Shown: in pieces, positions 54,132 to 64,000 of the stretch
Position numbering within the stretch: position 1 is the first letter of the stretch
Layout of the letters: each line of letters starts with the position of its first letter
Assembly: GCF_000006565.2 (NCBI RefSeq)
Contig: NC_031474.1
Location: 124,001-188,000 of the forward strand
From: Toxoplasma gondii ME49
Taxonomy: Eukaryota > Apicomplexa > Conoidasida > Eucoccidiorida > Sarcocystidae
Direction: 5' to 3'
DNA: 64,000 bases
The notes under the pieces: generated by a model
The model's database searches: none
What the model was told of the DNA's origin: nothing
The model's input: the letters and a program-made list of their open reading frames with translations, nothing else
Program-made: the position numbers and the translations under genes

Positions 54132-55910
54132 ATGGCGGACTCGTCCGGCGTTCCCTCCTCTCTGGAGGCGAGCTTGGACTGGGGTGTTGCAGGCGCGCAA
54201 GGCACGCCTTTTTCTTTGGAAGAAGAGCGTTCGTTCGCCTCGCCTGCTTCCCCAGAAGCTACCTGTTCTCCGTTTTCTCCGTCTCCCGGCGCCTCGTACT
54301 CTCTCCGCTGCGATCTCTTCCCTTGGTCTGAGCTCTCGACTGCATGCAGAGGCTGTGCAGCCCATTTGGCCGTCCTCGCCTCGCTGCGCGCGCGCTTCCC
54401 CGCCGCGCTTCTTCTGCCCTCTGCTGCTTCACCCGTTCTGCTGCTGAATTTCTCTTCTCTCCACTCACTCACGCTCTGCGCCGTCGGACGTCATCCTCGG
54501 CAAAGGGGATCAGCCGCGCGAGAGAGCCTCACAGACGATGGCGCGCCAGCCTGGCGCCGGTCCAGTGGTATCTTCGCGGAAGAGAGAAACAGAGGAGAAC
54601 GAACGCGCGCCGAGGCGCAGCGCGGGAGACCTGTCGAGGTCCTCTACGGGTGGACAGGCGACGCAGAGGAGAGTCTACCGGCGGACACAGAGACAGAGGG
54701 AGAGGACAGACAAGGCGGAAGGAGAAAAGGAGTGCCAGTCAGAATTCACTGGGCTGTCGTCGACTTCGTCGTGGAAACCGTCCACCGAGTACGCTGAGCT
54801 TTGACGTTGTTAACCTTTCAGAAGATTCGTCAAGTGAAAACCGCTCGAAGTAGCAGTGCCGCTTCCCCAGGAGACGATCTCAGAAAGCAGAGTCGGCAGA
54901 AGTCCAGGCATCCCTCTCCACGATGGGGACTCGCGGAGTCGAGCTTCATTTGTTCTCTGAGTGACTCCTGCGGTAGCTGGGTGTTGCTCGCCTTTTCATC
55001 TGCTCTCTCTCGAGTTTCGCCTCAGCAGGTTCCGTACCCGTTTTTGCCTTCATTGATTCCTGTTTCCGACGCACCTGCGGGGGGAGGGCGTACCGAGGAC
55101 GCGTTTTTTTCTCTTTTTTCGCCATTTTTCTTTTCCGGTCACGCGAGCAGTAAACCGCGCCGCTCCTTTTGCCAAGGGTTGCCAGAGACGGCCGCATGAA
55201 ATCCCCAGACGCGTGTGGTGGTTGGTCGCTCTTCTCTTTCAGTGTCTTCTGTCCCCAGGGAATGTCCTCTGAGTCCGGCCCTTTTGATCTCTTGTTCACT
55301 TTCTTTCTTACCTTCTCCAGAGTCTTCCTCGCTTCTTTTCTCTCTCGCGGCCGCTGCCTCCGCCGGAGGTCTTGATGGAGGCGGCGCTGCTCGGGTGGCG
55401 ACGACGAGAGCGAAGCCGCCGAGAAGACGAAGCTCGCAGAAAACTTGCAAGGTGCAGAGGGAAGAAGATCTTCCTGCACAGCGCAATGACCGACGTCCAC
55501 GAATTTTCCTTCGACACCACCAAGCAGGTGCGACGGCGGAGAGGAAGAGCTTCTAAAGAGTTCCCGCGGAGAAAATGGAGGCGAAAATGGAGGCGAAAAT
55601 AGAGGCGAAGATGGAGGGGAAAACAGTGCGGTCGTGCGGCGGGGAGTCTCGCTTCACGGGGAGTTTGACTGGTTCTGGTGTTTGAATCTTGACGAGGCGG
55701 CGGCTGCGTAGTGGTCGGTTGGCTGGGCTGTCTCGGCCGTCACTCCCTTTCGATGAAGATAATCAGGGACTTCTGGGGTCCTCGACGTAACGCTGTTTGG
55801 TTAGCTGTTGCGAGCTTTTCGCAGTCTCCGAAGAGTAGACTCTAACAAAAAGGAGAGCAGCCGTTGCACCTCAGCACGAGAGACTGGTGATACCAGCGTC
55901 GAGGTATTGG

Positions 55911-55948
<38 letters not shown>

Positions 55949-56001
55949 ACATATATGCATATTTATGTATATATATGTATATATATGTATATATATGGAT
56001 A

Positions 56002-56044
<43 letters not shown>

Positions 56045-59000
56045 GTAACTCTGCTCGATGCACTGAGAAAAGTGCGTTTGAGGCGACGGTTGCTTCGTCG
56101 AATAGTGTCGGCGAATTTTTTGGAACATGAACCTTCGCAGAAGCGGTTTCTTCGGGAGTTCGCGTTCAGGCTTACCTTTTTCTTCTGTTTTTCCGGCAAG
56201 ACTGACGCTCGGGTGCACTTTGCTTACTTGTATGAGAGGATGACGCGTCTTTGCTTCGAAAGAAGAGGGAGGTTTCAACTGAAGAAGACTCAAGGAAGCT
56301 CTGCCGCGTCCCGGAGACAGAGGGCTGTGCTTTCTTTCATCTCGTTCGTCTTCTCCTTTTTTTCGCTTCCTAGACAGGTTATCTTCTCCTCTTTCGTCGC
56401 GTTCACCGTCCTTCTTCGTGTCTGTTTCTCCACTTTTCCAGAGGTTCCAGACGACCCCACTGAAGCCCCTCACGCTCGCGTCTCTCGGACGCGTTTTCTG
56501 CGACAGTTCAGTCTTTGCTTCCATGTTCGACCGCCGCTACTACGTGCTGCAGCAAAGATGTCTCCTCCACCCTCTCCTGTCTCTCCACGGACGCAGTGCC
56601 TCGGAAGGAAGGGTACAGGCGCCCGGCTTCCAGTCCGATGCAGACACGAACGCGGCGGTCAAACGCGTGGTAAAGATTCAGCGAGAAGAAAGAAAATCAG
56701 AGAAAAAGCAAAGCAGACAGACGGGGAGAGGGGAGGAGACAGAGAAGAAGGCGGCCCTGCCCTGCACTTCCCAGTGCGGTGTCTATATACGGTTGCGGTC
56801 TCGCGTTTTCGTTTTCGCAGATGTTCACACGAGCGTCTTTCGCTTTAAGTCGGGAGTTTCGAGTCCTTTCTCTTCGTGTGGAAGTCGTATTGCATCAAAG
56901 AAAAGCTGTTCTTCTCGTGGCTCATGCTCTGACTTTTTTCTGTTTTTTATTGTCCACGTTTCTGTCGCTGTTTTGCTTGTCGCTTCTCCTCCGTTTCCTC
57001 CTTCTTTTTCCTCTTTCCCCATTTTCGCCTCTGTTTCTCCTTTTCCCCCACAGGTCTTCGAGGTAGACGGTGTGGCGCGGCGGGCGGGGCAGCGGCAGTT
57101 GCTCCTCGCGATCTTGGGGAGAGACGTCAACAAGGATCTCGCTCTTCAAGGCCTTTTCAGCGACATTCGCATAAAATTCGAGAAAGAGGTGAAAAGATAG
57201 AACAATCGAGAGCGAACATATGAGTAGAGCAACTCGACTTCAGGGACAGTGCGCGTTCAGGTGGGCATTGACTGAGGAAATGCGAGCGTCGGTGGCATTC
57301 AGGCGACGCGTCCAAGGCAGTCGCAGGTGGAGAAGTGACTGTGTTTTCCTTTTAAACTCGTCTGTTCTTTGTGCACCTTTCGTTCCTCCCGAGTTATGCG
57401 TTTTTCATGGGAGGCGTCCATCCTTTGTTCTCCCTTTTTCAGTTCCGACCTCGCCCAGGCTTCTTTCTCGAAGGCCATGTGGTGCTCGCGGACGGCTTCT
57501 TCACGAAGCATGACGACTGCTTCCACGTCATTGACCTGTCGCATCCTCCGCGGTGGCCTTCGTCGGATCGGCTTCTCTTCGGGCAGCGCTCGAGACGAGC
57601 TCCGTTAGGTTGCAAGCGGAGGCGCACGACGCCTTCGCCGACAGACTCTTTCACATCTTTCCTCGAGGAGGAGGAAGGTTTGATCGCTGGACAGCAGGCG
57701 AGCGCGATGTTTGGAGGGCTGCTGGCGTTGAGCGAGTTGACGGCTCTCGAAGAGTGGCGAGAAATCGAGGAAGAGCGAGAAGAAGATCAAGACGAAGAGG
57801 ACCTGAGAGACGTCCTCGCGGTCCTCGAGCCGGAAGTCTCCGACGGTGCAGCGACAGCTGGCGGAGGGTCGGAGACGAATGAGAAGGAGAACAGATCAGG
57901 GGGCGAGGAGGGCAGGGGGAGGAGACCACAGGGGAAGAGAGACAGTGGAAAAATGGAGGTCAAAATTCAACAAGATCGAGATTCGCCAGACCCTATGGCG
58001 TGGATTATCGTCACAGAGTGCCACTTCAACGAACGAGAGGACATCGAACTCCTCGGCGAAATGCTCGCGAGTAAGAAGGACCAAAGGACAAGAAAGGACA
58101 GAAAGACAAGAGAAGAAAGGAAAGAGGAGACAGCGGAGAAAAAGAGCGAGGAGGCAGACAAGTAAAAGAAAATGGTGGCGAAGGGAAGGGACTAGGGGCT
58201 AGAAAAGAGAGCGGAAATGGTGAAGAGAGAAGAAAGAGACGTTTGTTCAGAGTCGTTGGGACCTATGTTCGACAGGGATGTTTGCTTTCCGGTTCCTTCG
58301 CTTGTGTTGGAGTGGAAAACAGACTCGAGGAAGATGCCTGCCCGTTGATCTGTTTGCATCTTTTTTTTCGTTCAACGCCAGCGCTGATCTTTGGGCCAGG
58401 ACCATCTAATATCCTTCTTCCAGAGAAAATCGAGACACACACACACTGGGGTTCTTCCAACGCGTTTTCTTCTCTCGAGTATGGCAGAGAGAGGCGTAAA
58501 AAGATGTTTGCTATACATGCCTGGTTCCTCTGTGCGTTGTCTCAGAAGCGGTGAGAGCATGAACATCGCACTGAAACTCGGCTCTGGGAAGCGACAGATG
58601 TTCAAAAGAAGACCCAGTTGAACTCGTTTTTTTTGTCGCGGTGGCCTCTCACTTCTTGTGTTCAGCGTTCGAGAGTCAAGACGAATATCCATCGGGGTTC
58701 GTCTTCCTGGGCAGTTTCTCGTCCACCATCTCCGGAGGCGAAGATGTCTACAGCGCAGGTTTCAACGCTCTCTTCGATCTCCTCACGTCTCGCTTCCCCC
58801 TCTTTGTTTCTCGTAAGCCAGTTTTCAACTTCTCTTCTCTCTTCTCTCCTCTCTCCCCGCAAGAAAAAGTTCTTTTCTCTCTCCCGAATCTCTTCCTTTC
58901 CCTCGCAACATCGTCTCTCGTGTTCGACGGCGCCGCCTTTCTGAGGGCTGAACAGACCTTCCCTTCTGTTTCTCTGATTCCTCAAGATGCCACTTTGTGC

Positions 59001-62000
59001 CTCTCTGGGTCTCTTCTCGGGAGGAGGCAAGGGCAATCCGCAGCAACGCGACCGGCGTGTGAGATTCTCATCGCAGGCTTTGCTGTGAAAAAAAGGTACC
59101 GCGAGTTCGCTCGAGTGCTCGCGTTCTCGGATCTGGAAGAAGCAGATTTCTTCTGACCTTCCAAGGCGCCCTCTCAGCCTGTGGCCTCTCGTCATCGTTG
59201 TTTAGAGTCTAGGAATGCCACCCAAGGTTTTCCTTCCATCCTTTCTGGAAAAGTTGACTTTCCAGAAACTCGATGCCCCTGTGCTTCGTCACCCCAGTAG
59301 CCGAGTCGAGAGCGACGGGTCGCCCCACCAGCTTGCATGCAGCTGAGCATTTGCATCCATAGAGAAAGAACCGAATTCGCATTCGCAGCTCTTGGCTTCC
59401 ACGTCGATTCCTCTGCTCTTCGCGTCCGTTGCACAGGCTGTCACTTCGTCTTCGTTCCTGGACCAGACGACCCTTCCTTCGCCAGAGGTGAGAGTTGCTG
59501 CTCTTCGTCACTTCTTTCCTGTCGCGAACTGACGTCCGCAGAAACGCCCGCACAGACTTGCCAACCTCTCGGGTGCCCATCGCGCGGCCCGTCGCTTCTG
59601 TTTGCTCTTCCAAGCTTCAATTCTCTCACCACACACAGTTAGACCCTTTCATACATATACACGCATGTACATGCATACATATACATACATATACACACAT
59701 ATACCTACATATACATACATATACATACATATACATATACATACGCATGCATTGGCATCTACGTATTTATATATGCATATATACATATGTGGGTGTGTGG
59801 ATGCATGCCAGCTGTTTATGCTGATATGTTGGTATGCTCGAGGCTGAGTGCATATTTGCTTGTTATTGAAGGGTTGTTTGTGTGCCGGTGTGTGGAGAAT
59901 TCAAATTTTCGTCGTCGGCGTTTCTTTTCAGAGAGCCTGCCGCGGCTGCCTCTGACGCCTCCGTTCACTTCCGACTTTCAGCAACGAATTGAGAAGGCTG
60001 TTCCTGCGAGCAAGGGAAAAATTTTCTTCACCACCAGTCCGTGCAGGTAAATGCTGGTTTTGCAATCTTGCCTTGATGAGCATACACTTGCTCTCATTTA
60101 TGTATGGTCAAACCCAGGCACTCCCAGTCGCGTCCAGGACGTGGATATATGTAAATATGTGCATACATCTTTGGAATACTGGTGTGCTTTTCATGATCAA
60201 CTTCGTTGTCTCTATCGCATGAGTGAAGAAGCCACAGTGAACAGAGGCCTATAAGTGCTAGAATGCCTCCGTCCATTCGATTTGATCTGTACAAGTCTGG
60301 ATCACAGATCATTGGTATACGGAGGCATGTGGACCTAAGGATAAGTGTATGTGCGCAGGCCGCTGATATGAGAGACGCTTATATATATATATATATATAT
60401 ATATGGAACGAACGATAAGTGCAGACATGGAAGGTGCTGATATACGGATACACTTATAGTTGTCTGTGGATGTAGAGAAAGAGGATTTGTTCCGTCTTTC
60501 TCGAGTGGAGAGGAAGGCGGTTGTGCCGTGAAGTGAGAGAGTTGCGTTCAGTTCTGCGTTTTCCGGTTTTCTCTTTTGAGCCTGCAAATTTGCTCAGTGA
60601 AGGGTGGAATGTGAAAGCCGACTTCTTTTCTGAGTGGTTCCGACAGGCTTCGTCACTTCACTTCCTCCATGGTTTTCTTTCGTCACGACGTTTTCAAGGC
60701 TCTTTCTCGAGATGCGCTCCTGACGGGCGGCCGGAACAAAGAGACAGAGGGACAGACTTCTGTTGATGCCGATATCGTTGACCTGGTACGTTCTCTTCCA
60801 ACTCGTTCGCTTCCTTTTCTGTGCTAACGTCTCGTTTCAGGTCTCGCAGTTTCGGGTTGCTCCTGTGTGCATCGCAGGAGCCCATCGGGAGTCTCTAGTT
60901 ACCCTGGAAACCGAACGATCGCCAGTGACTTCTCGCTTGCCCTTTACACGTGCTTCTCTCGCTTTCGAAGGCATGCGCTTCGTCACAGTGGGATGCGGGA
61001 ACTCTGTTCTGTGTTTTCGCGTCTTCGGTGCATCGAGTTCTCTCTTTGTCAATTCTGCTTCGGGCACTCCACTTTTCGAGTTCACGTGCGAAAGTCTAGC
61101 TCTAGAGTTACGCGCTGTCCAGGGGACTGCGCAACTTTGAGGAAATGCAAAGGTACACTGTGGCAGATCTCGGAGCCTTTTACCTCGTGCATCGCCGCTT
61201 TGTCGAAGCAGCGTGGATCATCATCCACGGCCCATCTGTCTCCAAGTCATACGACGATCGTAACACACCGGGAACCACAGGCTTGTTCTGTGCTGAAACT
61301 ACTTTTTCCGCTTTGCGTTCTTCAGCTGTACAACACGGTGGTGGGCCAGGCGCATTTGTGCCCCATCACGGCTGACCACCGTCTCCTCAAACACAGAGAC
61401 CAGAGTCTCGGCCTCTTCCCCATGCCTGACCTTGTAAGAGTACAGAACGGGCAAAAACCACTTTCACGCAAGAGGAAACATCCGGTTGGCTCCTGACAGG
61501 AAGAAACTTTTTTCGGAAAAAAAAGAATTGGATTCCATTTATGTGAACATGTACACATGCATACGCCAACATACACGTGCTTCCTTATTTATTCACACGC
61601 ATTTATACTTGTTCATATGTATTTGTGCAGATGCATGCATGTGTGTATGTATATATGTATGTATATATGTTTGTATGTATGTATATGCGTGAGATGCCGG
61701 TAGAAGCTACATTCCAAGCTTTAGTGGGGAGAAGCGCGAGTTGGCACCACCAAGGAAAGCTGCTTGGAAACTGCCAGTGGAGTTCTCGGAAGTCATTCTG
61801 ACTTTTGTACGGTTCAAGTGATCGGTTTTCTGTAGGTTTTCCTCTGCGACAAATCGGCTCCACCGGTGATCAAAAAAGATCCCAGAAATCCAGATGAGTT
61901 CATCTTCGCAAACGCAAGTACGCTATCAACAAACCGTTAAAGCTACTGCGATCAGTCGTTCGGGTTTGGTTGTCACTGGCGCGTATTGAGGAAGCCAGGG

Positions 62001-62260
62001 GTGAACGGGATAGTTAAGTGTGGAATCAAGCCGGGTGCTGAGGGAGGAAACGACACCTGGATCAAGGGGACAAAGAGTCTGCCATGTTCTCTTTGGCTTC
62101 GACAACACTCGGTCTACTGAGGAGAGGTGGCGTTCGACTTCGGTGTTGCTCTGTTTCTTCAGACGCGTCCTTCAGAAAAACAAAAAGTTTCTTCATCTAC
62201 GAAATGGCAACACACCAGCTAACCAAGTATTTTGTACCCAGCAGTGGGGTGGCCAAGTAG
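54132..62260 (+). CDS. POLE2: DNA polymerase epsilon subunit B (DPB2/POLE2)
   Basis: Essential accessory subunit of the leading-strand replicase, linking Pol epsilon to the CMG helicase. Exons in phase: 54132-54788 (tentative), 55321-55527 (start tentative), 56442-56669, 57054-57188, 57443-58070, 58666-58812, 59437-59487, 59932-60046, 60647-60785, 61326-61433, 61836-61917, 62163-62260. From 55450 on the order matches POLE2: [31 protein letters not shown]-fold parts [20 protein letters not shown] and [120 protein letters not shown], and a C-terminal SFFIYEM. The calcineurin-like fold is catalytically dead throughout this family. There is a ~140-residue acidic insert after residue ~440 of the model. 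The first exon ([10 protein letters not shown]) is less certain. Confidence 0.93.
55571..55618. repeat. 12-nt tandem repeat in POLE2 intron
   Basis: About four copies of GCGAAAATGGAG with point changes, shortly after the donor of the exon that ends at 55527. Confidence 0.8.
55913..56045. repeat. TA/GTATAT microsatellite in POLE2 intron
   Basis: A (TA)n run of about 30 nt, GTATATAT repeats, and a second (TA)n of about 20 nt, in the intron 55528-56441. Confidence 0.9.
59652..59790. repeat. ACATAT hexamer microsatellite in POLE2 intron
   Basis: Repeated ACATAT/ACATACATAT units, in the intron between the exons ending 59487 and starting 59932. Confidence 0.85.
60379..60404. repeat. (TA)n microsatellite in POLE2 intron
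   Basis: Perfect TA run in the intron 60047-60646. Confidence 0.85.
61540..61690. repeat. GTAT/CATA microsatellite in POLE2 intron
   Basis: Degenerate ACACATGCATAC units then (GTAT)n with ATAT interruptions at 61640-61690, in the intron 61434-61835. Confidence 0.8.
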
Positions 62261-63588
62261 ATGGCTTTCGGGTTTCTCTGACACGCATCGGCGAAAACCA
62301 AAGTGGAGACGCAAGGAGCAAGAGCCTGACTGCAACTTTCCGTGACTGTCTATGATCTAGGAGAGGCTCCATATGGATCGAGGAAGACGTTTTGGCATGA
62401 CCAGAAACGCGATTTTTTTCAACCCTCTTGTTCTTTGCCGAGTCGGTTGAACCTGCTTGGTGTGCATGAAACTGTCACTGGAAGGTGGTGACCCGACCCC
62501 TGTAACACTTCGGCCTTCAAGTGTTGTCAGGCACTTATCTCAGTACACCCAGGCTGGATGCTGTTGTGTGAGTACATCGTGTTCGCCGGAGTTGAACGGG
62601 TTTTGTCACCAACTGTAAAGAAACGCAGTAGCTCGAGACCCATTTGAACGGAAGCAAGAAAATGCATCTGATTTAGAAGAACGCTCTATCCTCATGCTAA
62701 GGGGACCTTTGGTATCGGTCAAGACGCACAGATGCAACTGTAGATCCCTATGGAGTGCAGGAGATCTGCAAGTGCTTCAGTTTCAGTCCTACCGGTGCTG
62801 AAACGCTAGTACTTTACCTTGGGTCGGATTGACTGCCAGTCACCCACAGATTTGTCATAACAAGACTCAGAAAGCTGAGAAAATGCCACAATAGAATCAC
62901 ATAGAGAATCCGTATGTTTTGGAATGGCTTCCTCGGAAGCGGAGATGCACTGGCTGCTCCGTTTGAAGCCTGAACGTTGAAGGGACAAATTGACGCCAAA
63001 TACCTATCTTCTTGGTCTGCATCGTTACAGTCCTGTCTTGGTAGAGGGGTGAATTTGCCTTTTTCACTGGTGTCAGTTCAATGTCATTTCGTTGTCCGCT
63101 CAGACACGAACGACTACCAGGTACATCCATTCTCACGGAAGTGCAGCGCTCTTAGTACACAAATCTGACTGTAAAGTGTGTTCTGTGTACAAGCATTCGC
63201 TTTACTAGAGATGCCAGCTGGTTCCAAGCGTGGCGTTCGTAGTATTGATTACAGGAAGCAAACGTTCGGGGCCTTGCTTTGGACGATTTTTTGCTTGACA
63301 CTTGAAAGCCGTCGAAGTTGGCTCCCAGTTCCTCAAGAAAAATTGCACCTTTCCTTGTTATTACAGATGACTCCATCTGGAACAAGCTCCGCTTGTGGCA
63401 AGGTCGAGCCGGTTACCGGGGTTCGCCTGGACAGACACCTGAGCTGCCATCAGATTTTGCCAAAGGATTTCCGAATGACGCAGCTGACTCACTACAGAAT
63501 ACGCACCAAAGAACTTTGCGGGAGATTCGCGAAGAAAAAACCAACAGGTCTGACGTGAAAACCTTCGTGTGACGTACGAAAGGAAAAA
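62261..63588. other. POLE2 3' UTR and intergenic DNA
   Basis: No recognised gene. A protein-like frame follows a TTACAG acceptor at about 63367 (DDSIWNKLRLWQGRAGYRGS) and runs to a TGA near 63570. It ends just before the next gene's ATG, so it may be a 5' UTR segment of that gene rather than coding. Confidence 0.4.
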
Positions 63589-63949
63589 ATGGGACGGACC
63601 AAAGCAACAAGGGAACGAGCAAAATGTGCAAGTGACTCCGACAGCTCTGAGTGTTCTGCTCCCGCAGCGGAATTCGTCAAAGGGAAAGCGGTCACAACGC
63701 GGAAAAAAGGACGACTCTCTGAGGGAGCAGTATACACAGTGGAGGAGGTGTTCCTTCCGTCAGTGTCACGCGAGTCGCTGTTAACGTAAGCGTCACCTGT
63801 GCGCTTTACGAATAGTCTCTGAGGAACTGTGTTGTCAAATGATCAGGTTGAATCCGTACAGCGAAATTGATATTCTCTACCGACAAATGGCGAGCAACTT
63901 GGAAAAGGTTGGACTGAACCTTGCGTTCGATTCCCTGGGAACGTCATGA
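63589..63949 (+). CDS. Small two-exon hypothetical protein (99 residues)
   Basis: Exon 1 (63589-63785) starts at an ATG (MGRTKATRERAKC) and ends at GTAAGC. A 61-nt intron ends in CAG at 63846. Exon 2 (63847-63949) completes the split codon (AC|G, Thr) and ends in TGA. The first 40 residues are basic and Ser/Asp-rich. The rest is compact and looks folded: SEGAVYTVEEVFLPSV, then LNPYSEIDILYRQMASNLEK. The perfect phase, consensus borders and coding-like second half make this a likely real gene. I do not recognise the family. The conserved-looking C-terminal helix would be the part to search. Confidence 0.6.
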
Positions 63950-64000
63950 CTGGGTGACAGGCGATAGACAGAGCACACAGGGCAGGAATACCGAAGAAAG

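Noticed and set aside
58662..59195. 177-codon minus-strand frame
   Set aside because: Antisense to POLE2 exon 58666-58812 and intron; charged low complexity, no domain.

Overview
The window is nuclear DNA of a protist with intron-rich genes, most probably Toxoplasma gondii or a close tissue-cyst coccidian (Neospora, Hammondia). The signs are introns of roughly 50-1000 nt with GT(or GC)-AG borders, long Ser/Pro- and Arg/Glu-rich inserts in conserved proteins, GC-rich exons, many (TA)n and (GTAT)n microsatellites confined to introns and intergenic DNA, and an NBP35 with an N-terminal membrane anchor, a feature reported for Toxoplasma. I see no operons, tRNA or rRNA genes, CRISPR arrays, transposons or viral genes. 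The species call and all family names come from reading; no database search was run.

Layout: 1-1067, last exon of an unidentified + strand gene. 4710-5543, a single-pass membrane or basic hypothetical protein. 9372-7647 (minus), signal peptidase SEC11, arranged head to head with 10783-15422 (plus), the cytosolic Fe-S scaffold NBP35, across a 1.4 kb shared upstream region. 16.05-16.53 kb holds exon-like islands of unknown identity. 19.2-26.2 kb (plus), a two-finger C2HC zinc-finger protein of the ZC2HC1 type with tentative 5' exons. 28413-30083 (plus), a CPBP/Abi (CAAX-type) intramembrane protease with a signal peptide. 36728-32396 (minus), 20S proteasome beta-7 (PSMB4), rebuilt as seven exons with all phases agreeing. 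47817-39923 (minus), a large Orn/Lys/Arg decarboxylase of PLP fold type I, eight exons. 50.2-47.8 kb holds possible upstream exons on the minus strand. 54132-62260 (plus), DNA polymerase epsilon subunit B (POLE2/DPB2). 63589-63949 (plus), a 99-residue two-exon hypothetical protein.

The genes are unrelated housekeeping functions: secretion (SEC11), cytosolic Fe-S assembly (NBP35), protein turnover (PSMB4), membrane proteolysis (CPBP), amino-acid decarboxylation, and replication (POLE2). The most interesting items are the membrane-anchored NBP35 that in my model lacks the C-terminal CPxC motif, the very large decarboxylase in a lineage usually regarded as polyamine-dependent, the CPBP protease with long inserts between its catalytic motifs, and a strongly strand-asymmetric 750-nt purine tract inside the proteasome gene. 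I found no clear previously undescribed multi-gene system.
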